Origin: Chrysaora quinquecirrha
Lineage: Eukaryota; Cnidaria; Scyphozoa; Semaeostomeae; Pelagiidae
NCBI GenBank assembly: GCA_014526335.1
Contig: JACTAT010000004.1
Coordinates: 3,140,722-3,204,721, forward strand
Reading direction: 5' to 3'
DNA: 64,000 nt
The position numbers and the translations under genes were made by a program. The notes under the pieces were generated by a model. The model had not been told where the DNA came from. It did no database searches and saw only the letters and a list, made by a program, of their open reading frames with translations. Shown one piece after another: positions 22,301 to 34,300 of this stretch; position 1 is the first letter of the stretch, and every line of letters starts with the position of its first letter.

Positions 22301-25300
22301 TTTCATCGATAACTGTAAGGCAAGATGCAATATCTCATGTAGCATCATTTTTAGGTTTTTATAAATGTTTTTACATAGTTTTCGGCCTATTTTGGTGTGA
22401 AATTTTGAAGAAAACTGTGACGTCACTCAAAATTTCATTTATTTGAACAGCCAATCAAATTGCGAATAGACAAGGCTGATACCAGGGTCGAATGTGGACA
22501 TTGGAGTTGCACGCAGAGGCCTATTCACCCTGGGGACGAGGTTGCCTACAGTCTGCAGAGTTTGGCACAGGTTCACCCGAGATGACATCTCAGGGGCTTT
22601 CAAAGTAGACTTCGGTGTCTAGTGCCATCAAAAAATAATGTTTTTATGCTATTAAATACAAAAATTTTCACTCAGACCAGCCATAATGTTATAGTTTCCT
22701 ATAGTGAACTTATAAGAAACTGTGCAGCCTTAATTTTTATTCTTTGTAGCTCTGTAAGAAACTACCAAGCCTAGTATCAAAAATTGAGTTTCTTACTGGC
22801 GGATTTTTACTGCATCCAAACGGCGCTTAGGATAACATTAAAACATAGTTCCCCTCTATTAGCTATGATTAAAACTAGTATGTACGTAAAGACGAAAAAT
22901 GATTTTCAAGCAAAGAGGAATGTGAAAAACAAGAAAGGTTTACCTCTACCGATGGTGAGTGTTGCAACAGAGCTAGGAAACTCTTTGTCTTCCTTATTCA
23001 GTGTATGTACTGACATTCGATAAACCTACAAATGGCAGACTCCATTTAGGTTAGGATTTCAAAAACCTTATGATTGAATATATAAACAACATTGTTTGTA
23101 AATAAGCTGATTTTAACTGAACAGAGTGTACTTCATTGTTCAAGAGACTAGACGTGCCGCCCGGTTTTTCCAAACCCACCCATGTCTACCGATAAATTCT
23201 GTTACTCGTGGTACCTATGTATAGAAAGAACAACGAAATTTTTTACCCATTTGTACCAATATCTCAAATATTTGAACCCAATTTAACGTCTGAGTCAACT
23301 CTAAATGCGGCGAAAAGGCCTTTGCGCTGAACTAAAACGCACTTTTATCAGGCTTTTCAAGACAATGCATGTCTAAAAGTTTTTATATATTTTACTACCC
23401 ATGTCTAGAGATTCTTTACGAAAAATCAACCCATATGTAGGGAAATTGGCGCTGAAAAAGTTACCCATTTGGGCGGCACGTCTAGTATAACGAACAATGG
23501 AAGTACCCTTTATCAAATACGACGAAGTCTTGTTAAGCTGATTCTTTACAGGCACAAAAAGAGAAAACAATACTTATTGTCAGTGGTTTTCGTTTAGTAT
23601 TCATTTCTACTTATCTTCTTACACCTTTATGGCCCTTTATTTCCTTGTCCCTAGGTTTGTCTTAAAGAAACAAGTATAAAAGTTAAGGAATTGCTAAGGA
23701 ATTTTGAGTACTCAAAACTGGCTGTGAGTTAAGGAATTATCAGTACTGTCCCTGAGCCGAACTTTTTGTAAAAACTAACGTCAGTTGACGAGGTGGTGGG
23801 AAACCTATAATAATAATTATAGTTAAACATGTCTTAAAACTTTCTGTATTGCGACCGTATTTCCTCGATTAAGCAACAAGCTGAATTTGTTGCGTGACAT
23901 TTTTTAATAGTTTAAAAACATTTTTTGGTTGAGGCAAGCAGAAAATGTTTGACGAGCAATGTTTTGCGACCTGGCCAAGAGGTAAACGATTTTGCTTCGC
24001 AGGTGAATTTCAAATGTTTGGCAGTAAATGTTTGATCGTTTGAACAAGCAACAATTCCTGTCTACGGATAACAAATAAAATTCAAAGCAAGGCTCTGGTC
24101 AAACAATCAAACATTTATGTCTAAGGGGCCGATTATATGAGAGTTTTCAGCCTGGTTAAACGGGCTGCAAACTCAGCCCTCCTCTCCGGTCAATTCTATG
24201 CAAAATTGATTTTGTGATTACACGAGATAATTTCAGCCCGGGCTGGAATTCCAGCCCTCCTTCAGCTAGGCGGGCTAGGATTTCCAGCCCGCTTGAGATT
24301 TCTCATGTAATCGCAAATTTTTTCCAGCCCGGGCTAGGAACTCTCTTTGCGTAAGCCCAGTTTCACTGTGGTTTTAGTTTCGTGTCAAAACGTGTCAATT
24401 TTCGCGTCATTTGTCTTAGTTATACGATTTCAGCCCGGCTGGAAACGTTCATATAATCGCACGCCAATTCCAGCCCGGCTAACCGAGCTGAAATTCTAGC
24501 CCGGGCTGAAAACTCTCATATAATCAGCCCCTAACATCTGAATTTTCCTTGTCAGACAAATTGTCTAAATGACCACAGGAAAACAATGTTCGTCAACTAT
24601 TATTTATTTAACTTGGCTCGTCAAACTTAACTTCATTTAACTTCATGTCAACTAGTGTTTTGTGACGAAACCGAGCGTGGAAACGTTGTTTGACAAGCAA
24701 GTTTCAAATGTTTGGCAAACAATGTTTCATTGTTTGGCCAAGGCCAAAGAGGTACACAAGCAGGTAAGACAAGGGCTACCTACCTATATATTCATTATCT
24801 TCGTCAGTTTCACTGTTCAGACTGCTCAGTTCTTCTCTCAATGCATCGGCTATGTTATTTGAACTGGTGAACGAAGGAGCTCTGGTATTCTTTAAATATT
24901 CAGCTAAGCAAAAGGTAGAAAAGTGAATAATTTACATGATACGATTATTTGAAAAGCAAAATGCACTGGTGATTTATTATGTTAGTCTCATTCAATTATT
25001 TGTTTATTGTATTTAATACATATTAATATTTATTTAACATCTAATATGCTTTGTTAGTGTATTTTCATTTTACTTTTATTTGCTTTTAATTTTATAATGA
25101 TTACTCTTTTGCTTTATTCATTTTTGTGTTCCATACACATATTTCTTATAACAAACTTCAAAGAAACCCAGATTCTGCAATGGCAAAAAATTAAGAAACT
25201 CTTATATTGGAAAAATCTTTACTTAATTTTTTTCCAGGCAAAATTACTATGACCGCCAATGTATATATTTAAGAACCTCCTTAGAAACTTTGAGTGATCT

Positions 25301-28300
25301 AAATCGAAAAATTTTAAGAAACTTTCAGTACTGGGTCAATTTTTTAATTTGTTAAAGCAATATGTGTATTTGTTATCTTATTTTTGAAACGATGTTAAAT
25401 AATATAAATCTTTGATTTTTGTTTAAACTTGATTTGTTCTTCCAAACTTTCTATTCTCGTTAATTTAATCTGATTTATTTCTCTTAAGTTTATTTCCAAA
25501 TTTTACTTTTATCTTGCTTGCTTAGTTTCATACGCTAATTAAAAAGTTCAAATTCATTTATTTTACAGCAGTTTAGAGTTTAACATAATCATAAACATTA
25601 TTTAAACAAAAGGTTTTATAGATTTAATTAAAATTATGTTATAATTTAAAAAAATAGATTTACCATCGAGGGGTTTATCGTTTTCTGGTTGTTGTAAATG
25701 TTGAAGGTTGATAAGGGAATCGGTCGGCGAAACTGATCCACTGACTAAGAATCAAAAGTTTATAGATCAAAAATTTACTTTTTATTGAATTAAGACAGTG
25801 GAATTATTATAAATAACACCAAACTACTAAACAGAAAATATTAAGGGTTATTTTAGGACCTTTTTCTGCGTCTTCGTTTTCTGGAGATTTCCGAGCGAAT
25901 TCGGAGCACGGCCCTCCGAAAAGCAACCCGTTGGGACTGATGGGGCTAGGCCCTCTGAAAAGCAATCCGTTGGGATTGATGGGGCAACCGTGGGTAAAGA
26001 TTAGATTAGATTAGATTAGATTGAAAGCCCGTTCTTTTGGACAACTCTCAGAACTTGTAAGACGGACTTCCACTTGTGCAAATTTGGTCGTGCGACCGGT
26101 GCGATCGCTCGAAAGCAGTTGCGCGAAGGATTTCCACTTCTGTGAATTTGGTTGTGCGTCTGCGAAATAAAGCAATTTGATTGGTTCTGCTTTTGCTTGT
26201 CGCGAAAAAGTAGAAGTGAATCCAACTTCCAAAATCAGTCGCGCGATCGCTGATGACAGGGGAATCTTCGTCACTGAAACAAACTACGCATGCCCAGAGA
26301 ACTGGTCGCGCGATCGCACGACTAAATTCGCAGAAGTGGAAACCGGGAAACCCGCCTTTAGATGAGGCTCCAGAGCTGGGATATTCCACAGACTTCACGG
26401 AGAAATTGCATCTAATAAAGTTATTCCGTTTACCAAGAAATTGCGTTTTTTGGCTTCTGGAATTGGAAGCCTTCAAAGTCTGCTTCTTTCAGACTTCGAA
26501 AAAGATAAAAGTCCCAAATGAACACGCCCTTAAAGCGAAAAGTCTTTGCGTTGTACCAAACTTAAGCGAAAAAAATTTTCAACATTGCTACATTGACAAA
26601 GTGCTTACCTTCCGTCAAATCTTCATCACTTTCATCTCCCGGATCTAAAAAAAGAAAAAGAATATGAAGTGCTGTTTTGGGGGTTAGGGCTTGTTTACAT
26701 GGAGGTGGGCCAGCCCAGTTAGCCGAGCCAGCTCGGTTAGGCGAGATCCTTTTTCAGAGCGTTTACATGGATAAATTTTCCAGTCCGGTTAGCCGAGCTA
26801 GCCTTGCTTATTCACACTTTTCCATTTTTTCCCCTCAGAATTTCACCTCGCCTAACCGGGCTGGCCCGCCTCCATGTAAACAGGCCCTTAGATTGAGGTT
26901 CAGATTGAGGCCAAAGTTTTGTGAGGATATAGATTCTTTTATGTCTACATTCTTTTATATGATGAACAGGATACTTACATCCATCATGTCCGTTAGCTAG
27001 TTGAGGGAATACTACGTTGTCATCTGCAAAGAAAAATTTTATTACAAAAATTGATTTGAAATTCACTTTGGGGAAGGCTTTTTGGAGGTGTTGCAGAGAG
27101 ATAGAGACTGTGAATATAGTTACTATAAAACAGTGAGGCAGTTCCGCTGCAAAGCGACGAGAAGAAAAAGCAAGAAATACTAAAATTTTGTTAAATACTA
27201 ATACTCGCCCCGGCATTCAGAGTTTCATCAGAGTAATAAACGAATGAAAAGATTTTACAATAATTCAAATTTGGTGGTTGATTGTGATTGGTGAAGCTCA
27301 GAGGGTGGTGTGTAGGTGACGTAATAGTAGATGTTGTTGCAGGGTGAAATAAAATGAGGTGGACAGCAAAGCACAAGATGAGATGAAATGCGAAGGAAGT
27401 AAATAAAATAGATGTGAACTGTTTTATTTTATTCTATTCGCCGGAAGAATCGAAAGATCCGACGGGATAGATTGCAGTTGATGGCCTTTTCTCTCAATCA
27501 ACCACAGTTACTATGTTTAGATAGAGTTTGTTTTCATGGATCATGATATACCTGTGACTCTCTCCACAAAATTCGACGGGACTAGCCCACGCTGTCCATT
27601 GACAAGTTCTCCAGTATAAAACCCGTCCTGTGGTGACAAAAATAACATAAATCAAATTCAATTCAATTCAATTTTATTTGCAGAAAAACATCGTTACAAC
27701 TACAATATAATTAATATAAAAAGGATGTAAATCTGCACGGCCCAAGAAAAGCAGAGCTTATCTAGCTTGGACCGCTTAAAATAAAGTGTAATAGAAAAAA
27801 AATACATATATATGATAAAATCTAGGAAGTATATGTAAAGAATTACAAGAATACTGTATGTTTTTTTTTAAGAAGCTTGTCATTAAAGATTAATAATAAG
27901 CTTATCATCAAATACAATTATCTCCAAGCTGGTTGAAAATTTTGCAGAATGCATATTTACAGCTGTTTACTATTTGAAGGGATGTAAACAATTCTTTACC
28001 TCATCAATGTCTCCAAAGACGTAAACAAAGTCCCCAGAATGTAGCGATAGCTCCAACCCTGGATCTTCATTAGGCGAATGTTCGTAGGGATCGTATGTAT
28101 ACTTTGCTATAAATACCGTCAATTTATCAGCGTTCTTGGAAGCCTTGTCAAACGCGGAAGTATCTGACTTCTTCCGCAATGAATTCTCGGAATCAATCTG
28201 GTTTCGTAGGTTTTTCTCGGAAACAAATTCATCGACTGAAGCTTGTGGGGTGATAGGTGCGAATAATGAATCTTCGGACTCGTTCTTTTTCTGGTAATCA

Positions 28301-31300
28301 AGGCGTTTGACGGCTGGTGGCTTGTGCAGGAGGCCGTTTGAAATCACGTTATCGGCTGTAGGCCTATCTTTCCGATTGTTGTTTTCGAAAGGGATGTTAA
28401 AATCATCATCGTCGCTCATTTCATCAAGAGACAGTGTCAGCTCGTCCGATGTATCACTATTTTGGCGGTGAAGCTGCCTCTCGCCGGCTACAACATCATT
28501 AACCGCTTTATTGTCTGGCTCACTAGCCTCAAACTTTCCGGCTGCCGGTTGAATATTTTCGAGACCATTCAGCGTAGCTATTCTGGGTTTCGGCTCGTCC
28601 CCACGGCTCAGCTCTCCTATAACGAAAAGAAAACTTAACAACTTTAATGATCGTTAAACAAGCGACATCTGCACCCGAACTGCGAGTTGCCACATTCTGA
28701 GAGGGTTTTTCTGAAACTGCTAGCTGCTATTCTATTAACTCCACACCGTCTTTGGGGACACTAGGCACCAAGTCATACGGGTAGGTCTGTTCGATAATTT
28801 TGGGACAAAAATTTTTAACAAAACGCCACTATAAGATCTTTGTTTCAAATAGTTCCTCTAACTTATGTAGCTACTTAAAAGGTTTCACCATTTTATCTGA
28901 ATTATTATTTTGTGATATTTTGGGCGCAAAAGATATCAGCTGAGGTGATATTATGGGTGATGAAAGTGATTCAGCTGATACGTATGGGTGGTCAATAGAT
29001 AACGGGTGGTCCGAAAGATTCTTGGACCAACGCCCCTGTGTATTTAGGCACTAAGTGCCAGTGCCTCCCTGGGCTTATTCAAGGCAATCCGTAACGGCCT
29101 TCGACCAATAATGGTTTATCTAGTTTCCCATAGCGTCTATTATACGTAAAGGTACATACCTTCACTGCTAGAAATGACTGCCAATTCTGCGATCCTTGAT
29201 GAGGCAATGTCCAGGATATCATCATCAAATTTCTCAGACAAGTCTTCTCCTAAAAAAAAAGAAATATTTGATTACTCATATCACGACGATAATGTTTTCT
29301 ATTCTGCCATTTTATACGTGAAAAAAAAATTCCCTTCCTTACCGAATTCATCAGCTGCTTCCTCGTCATCATTTTTTGTGAACCGCTCAACATTTTCTGC
29401 GTTATTATCGAAATCATTGCCAGATTCAAGAACATGTTCAAAACCTAAAGCAAATGAACAGAATAGAAATGTAGACATAAACATAAACATCAGAATAAAC
29501 ATAAGCATAAATGTAATCATAAACAAGAACGTAAATTTTAACATAAGCAAAAACAAGATTCAAAACACAAACATAAACATACGCAAGCTATGAAACATAA
29601 ACAAATACATAAGACATAAAACACAAACAAATACATAATAAATACAACAAAAATATAAGCATAAACAAGACCGTCAACATAAACATAAACATAAGCATTA
29701 ACAAAAGCATAGATTTACGCATAAACATAAACTGAAACAAAAACAAAATATAAAAGATAAACATAAAAAGCAACATAACAAACTACAAAACATCGCAGAT
29801 TTCAGGGTGTTCAGAGATAATCTTTCATAAAAAAAACCTACTTGGTACGACCTCCTCCTTCTGTACAATCCTCTGCGCCAGCACAGGGGTGTGTGGTCGA
29901 GATGTCTGCACGTATACATCGTTTTTGATAACTTCAATTTTTGGAACATCGATTTTCGTCTGCTCCTTAGCAATGTTTATCATTTCCTTGTAGTCAACTT
30001 CCTTGCGTTCGAAATCCGAACAAGCAGTTTCCAAGCGTCTGATCTCGTTTTGGAGCTCCTCTATCTCGATTTTATGTGATTTATCGGCCTCTTGTTTGGC
30101 CTGAAACGAAAGAAAATTACTATGAACAGTTCAATTCAATTTTCAGAGCTGTCGGAGAATAAATAGCTATTGGCATGGTTTATGACACTCTAAAATGGCA
30201 GAGGGGCAGAAATAGTTTTTCAAAACATCGCCTTCTTGCTCAGATCAGAGATAATCTTCCCCCCTTCTTTTATAAGAAAGCGGTTTATAAGAAAGTAGTG
30301 CTCAACATCTTGGACTTTTAAGAAAGTTCAATACTGGATTCGTGAAACTTAAGAAAGTTCTGTTTCATACTTTCACTCCTAATGTTCTGTATGCTATTTT
30401 CGTTCTTCCGTTCAGTCGCTCATCTTGCTATTAAACGAGTCTAATGATTATTTTCTTTGAAAAACGTGGTACTTGTGCAATGTATACAATGCCTTAAACT
30501 GTGCATTCTTAGAAATACTGTATTCCAAAACTTTTGCTAAGAAAGTCACAAGAAAGTTTTGGTACTGAAAACATGAAATATCTAAGAAAGTTTCAATACT
30601 GGCCCAAAAAAAACTTTCTTATAAAAAAGTGTATTAATCTATCACAATATGGTGCGCCTTTGAGTGGGGGTATGCAGTACGGTAACACAACACAATTGAT
30701 TCATGATACAAGACGCACATGTGATCAAAAAAACTACTCTGCTAGCAAATACGACTGTAATGATGCACAGAAAAGATGAGGCTTGTTATTGTGCATTTAG
30801 CATCAGTAGCTACGATATCAGAAGTAGATAAACGAACGCGATTTTGACCTGGCTGCGACGATCCGCGGCTGGGGCTTGAACCCTGAAAACCCCGTTCTTA
30901 TCGACAACAAGCTGAATTAGACCATCATAATCACAGCAGCCTCCTACTGTTTAGTGCTAGGTAAGCTAACATATTAACAAATACCACTTACTTCTGCCAA
31001 TTCTGAGATTTCCTTATTCTTCTTATTGATTTGATCAACTGCATAGTCATAATCACGTTCCCATTTGCTGCATTTTTCTACAGTCTCTTCCAAATCCTAA
31101 AATGTTATTACTATCAAATCAATAATTATAACTAACAAACATAAATTAAAGAATAGATTTTTCTACCAGTGGCATGCCACAGCAAATAGGAGTCAGTCCT
31201 GGACTGCATGACGTTCAACTTTGAAACTTCGTTGGCCCTCTGGCAATTAAGTCCAGGTTCGAATCCCACCTATTGTGCTATGCCACTTGTGGAAAATGTT

Positions 31301-34300
31301 TCTGAGTGTTCGCCATTCATGACAATAAAATTATAGAATAGAGTTATTTGCAGAGTTTTAGTGTCGAATCTACAACTAATTATTTGCTCGCCCGTTGTAT
31401 CATACGAGCTAATTGGTGCTAAAAAACAAAACCAATCCAGCTTCCTTTCTTGATCGGTGCTTTTCGATCCGCATCTGGGTATATATTCCGCGAACGTAGT
31501 AAACTGTTTCGTTTTGACTTACATACTTCGAAGAGGGTGTTAAGAAAATTTTTTCAGTACTCAAAAGATGTTTTCACTATTTCTCGCTATCTTGGAGTTC
31601 TATACTATTCAAAGGCTATTCAAAGCATAATCTGCTCAAGCTAGGTAAACTGTTTGCGACATGAATGTTTTGCCAGATAAAAAATGTTAATCATAGCTTC
31701 AACAACGAATTTCAAATGTTTGACAAAAAATAGTTGATCCTTTGGGTAGGTTCTAAATTCAAAATCCTCCCTTGTACCTTCTCGAGATGTTTGAAGTCAT
31801 CAACTTTGTTTTGCAAGCATTCCAATTGGCCCTGCATCATCATGTATTTTGTTTCTGAATCTTGTAGTCTATCTTTTAGCATCTTGCATTCCAATTCAAA
31901 CTGCGGAAAAAAAATTAAATTTTGACAACATCGAAGTGAATCATTGACAATACCAATACTGGAATTACTTGATAACTCCAACCTCAAAAACCTAAGTGAC
32001 GCGCTTAACTTGCTCCAAGGGGGAAACTTAATTCGTACCTCAACTGTATACATAAGCTCAGTATAAGTTTGACTACTAGATTTGTCAGAGACGAATTCGT
32101 CTTTTCTCAATGATCTAAAACTATCGTTTTGGAAAACCTTTCACCCAAAAATATCAGACTGTTCCCCTTTTATAATGCTGACTCCCCCCTCCCTGAGAAC
32201 TCGCTCTACCGGGCAAGGAGAGGGTTATCCAACCAGCGTTCTTTGTTTATATCGTGCCACAACCAATCATTTAGCTCGCATCACTTACCTTGGCGGTGGC
32301 TTCATTTGTTTGGCCTCAACCAAAACCACTGAAAATAGAGCAACTTCGTCGCTTTATATTTCTCATCTGCAGTAATATTTCAGGAAGGGAAGCGACAGAA
32401 AGTTAGAAAGGGCCCATGTCTACAAGGAAATAGTCCCACTTTCATAAAGACCACGAGTATCGCTTGCAGCAAGTGATTCTTGTGAAAGCTGTTTTTCTCC
32501 GTAGCAAGCGAGGCACCAACCATTTTATACGGTCCTGATGAATTTCTCCCAACCGTTCATTTGTTGTACGAGCAAAATGATTGGCTGTGCCAGAATATAA
32601 ACAAATACGCTGATTGGTTAAAGCATTTTCCCAGCTCAGCCAACTATATGAAAATAATACTCAGTGTAACTTTTGGTACACGTTGGATTAACTGTCGGAT
32701 GCTGGATCTTTGGGAACTGTGACTTAGATGCATCAAATCAATAGGATCCTTGATGCAAGAGGCGATCCGTGGACAAAAAAGGCTTAGGCGAGAAATGGTT
32801 AAATCGATAAAATCTACTTACGCTCTGCATCTCGACAAGTTTTTTGCTCATATCAGCCATTTTCGCTTGCAGACTTTTTGCTATATGCTTGCTTTTCTCT
32901 TGCTCACTTTCCTATAAAGTAAATAGATAGAAGTCACTTGATAAACAGAGTCAACAACTCTTGGAATGTAAAATTTTCCCGAATATTTTCACATCCTCAG
33001 ACTTATGATAACCCCAGCCGTCAATTAATTTTCCCTGATTTATTAAGATTCTTATTGTTCAGAAGATCCCAGTCATAGCCTTTTCTTCTAAGTTTCTTAG
33101 TTTCCACCAGATACCAGTTCACACTACAAAAATTAGCGTAGGCTCGGCTTACTTTTACGATAAACTGGACCTGGTCCAAGGCTGGCCCAGGCTAGCGTGA
33201 GCTCTGGCTCGGCCTTTGCTTTCTCAACCTTGGTCGAGTCTACGTAACAGCCCCAGCTAAGTCATCCCGAAACCCTCCTTTTATATGGCATGATAGAGTT
33301 AGAAGGTTGGGCAGGTAACACTACACTCTTTTATAGGAACCAAATAATTTTTCCCGAGGCTCGATGTTCTTACTTTTTGAATAATTTGCGGCTCGATTTT
33401 TCTTAATGGTCTTCTTATTTCAACATTGATTTTCCTACAACTACATACAATACATTGCTTCTACGAACAATAAGTAACAGTTTTGCATATCATATAGGGT
33501 ATACTTTTATTTAGTAATTGCATAGTTATGTTTTGTTAACATGAGATGAAATTCCTCTTGAATTTTTCTTGTTTCTTATTTTTCATCTGGAACTGGACCT
33601 CTTACGTTGTTCTTGCTTTTCTGGCAAATGAGTCTCAATGTTCTCATTAAATTTTTTCTTATAAAGAAAAAAGAGTGTAGTATAGTCATTTAATGTTGAT
33701 AAAAATACTCCTTTACTTACAAGCCTCTTGTTGATTCTTTCAGTATCAGTTAAGATATCTTTGAGCTTCTGAATTTCCTTTTCAGATGACCTCAGATCTT
33801 GCGTCTAATTTTGGAACAAGGAGAATCAGAATTATCAGAATTGATGTTTCTCCTTCTTAATCTCAGAAACTGGATGTTTGTTTGAATCAGCGAAATTGTC
33901 ATTGTTTCGGTCTGTTTCTGACGTTCATACTCTAAGGAGTGTCAGACGAAAAAAGTTTTAAGTATGCCCGAAAATGATTCCGCAGTTTTTCGCAATTTTG
34001 AGGTTACGAGTTAGGATCAATGTATAACATGAAGTTTATATCAATTCATTACATACCAGGGCCAGACATTCTTCATCCCTTTCTTCTAACTGTGCAGCGA
34101 CTTTGTCCAAATTTTCGCACTTAGATTTCCACCGTTCAACCTTGCATAAAAGAGACAATTTGAAAATAAAATGAAGAATGAGGATTTAGAGTTATCTACA
34201 GCAAGCATGTCATAAAGGAAAGAACTTTCATTTTTGCTCGTCTCCCTTAGAAGAATTTATATACTCTAGCGTTACAAGTGAATATGCAAAACCTATTTCA

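Noticed and set aside
23373..23570. Frame reading [18 protein letters not shown] as the missing middle of FN3-I
   Set aside because: Most of it is inside the imperfect end of the 23147-23486 MITE, and the FN3 pattern is not convincing.
27191..27376. Extra small RIM-BP exon near 27210-27240
   Set aside because: No AG acceptor precedes the candidate codons.
29588..29776. Phe/Met/Leu-rich membrane-like frames here and at 54659-55213
   Set aside because: They are translations of (ATAAAC)n arrays.
31188..31275. Functional tRNA gene around GGTTCGAATCC
   Set aside because: No matching acceptor stem or clear A-box could be paired; more like a tRNA-derived repeat.
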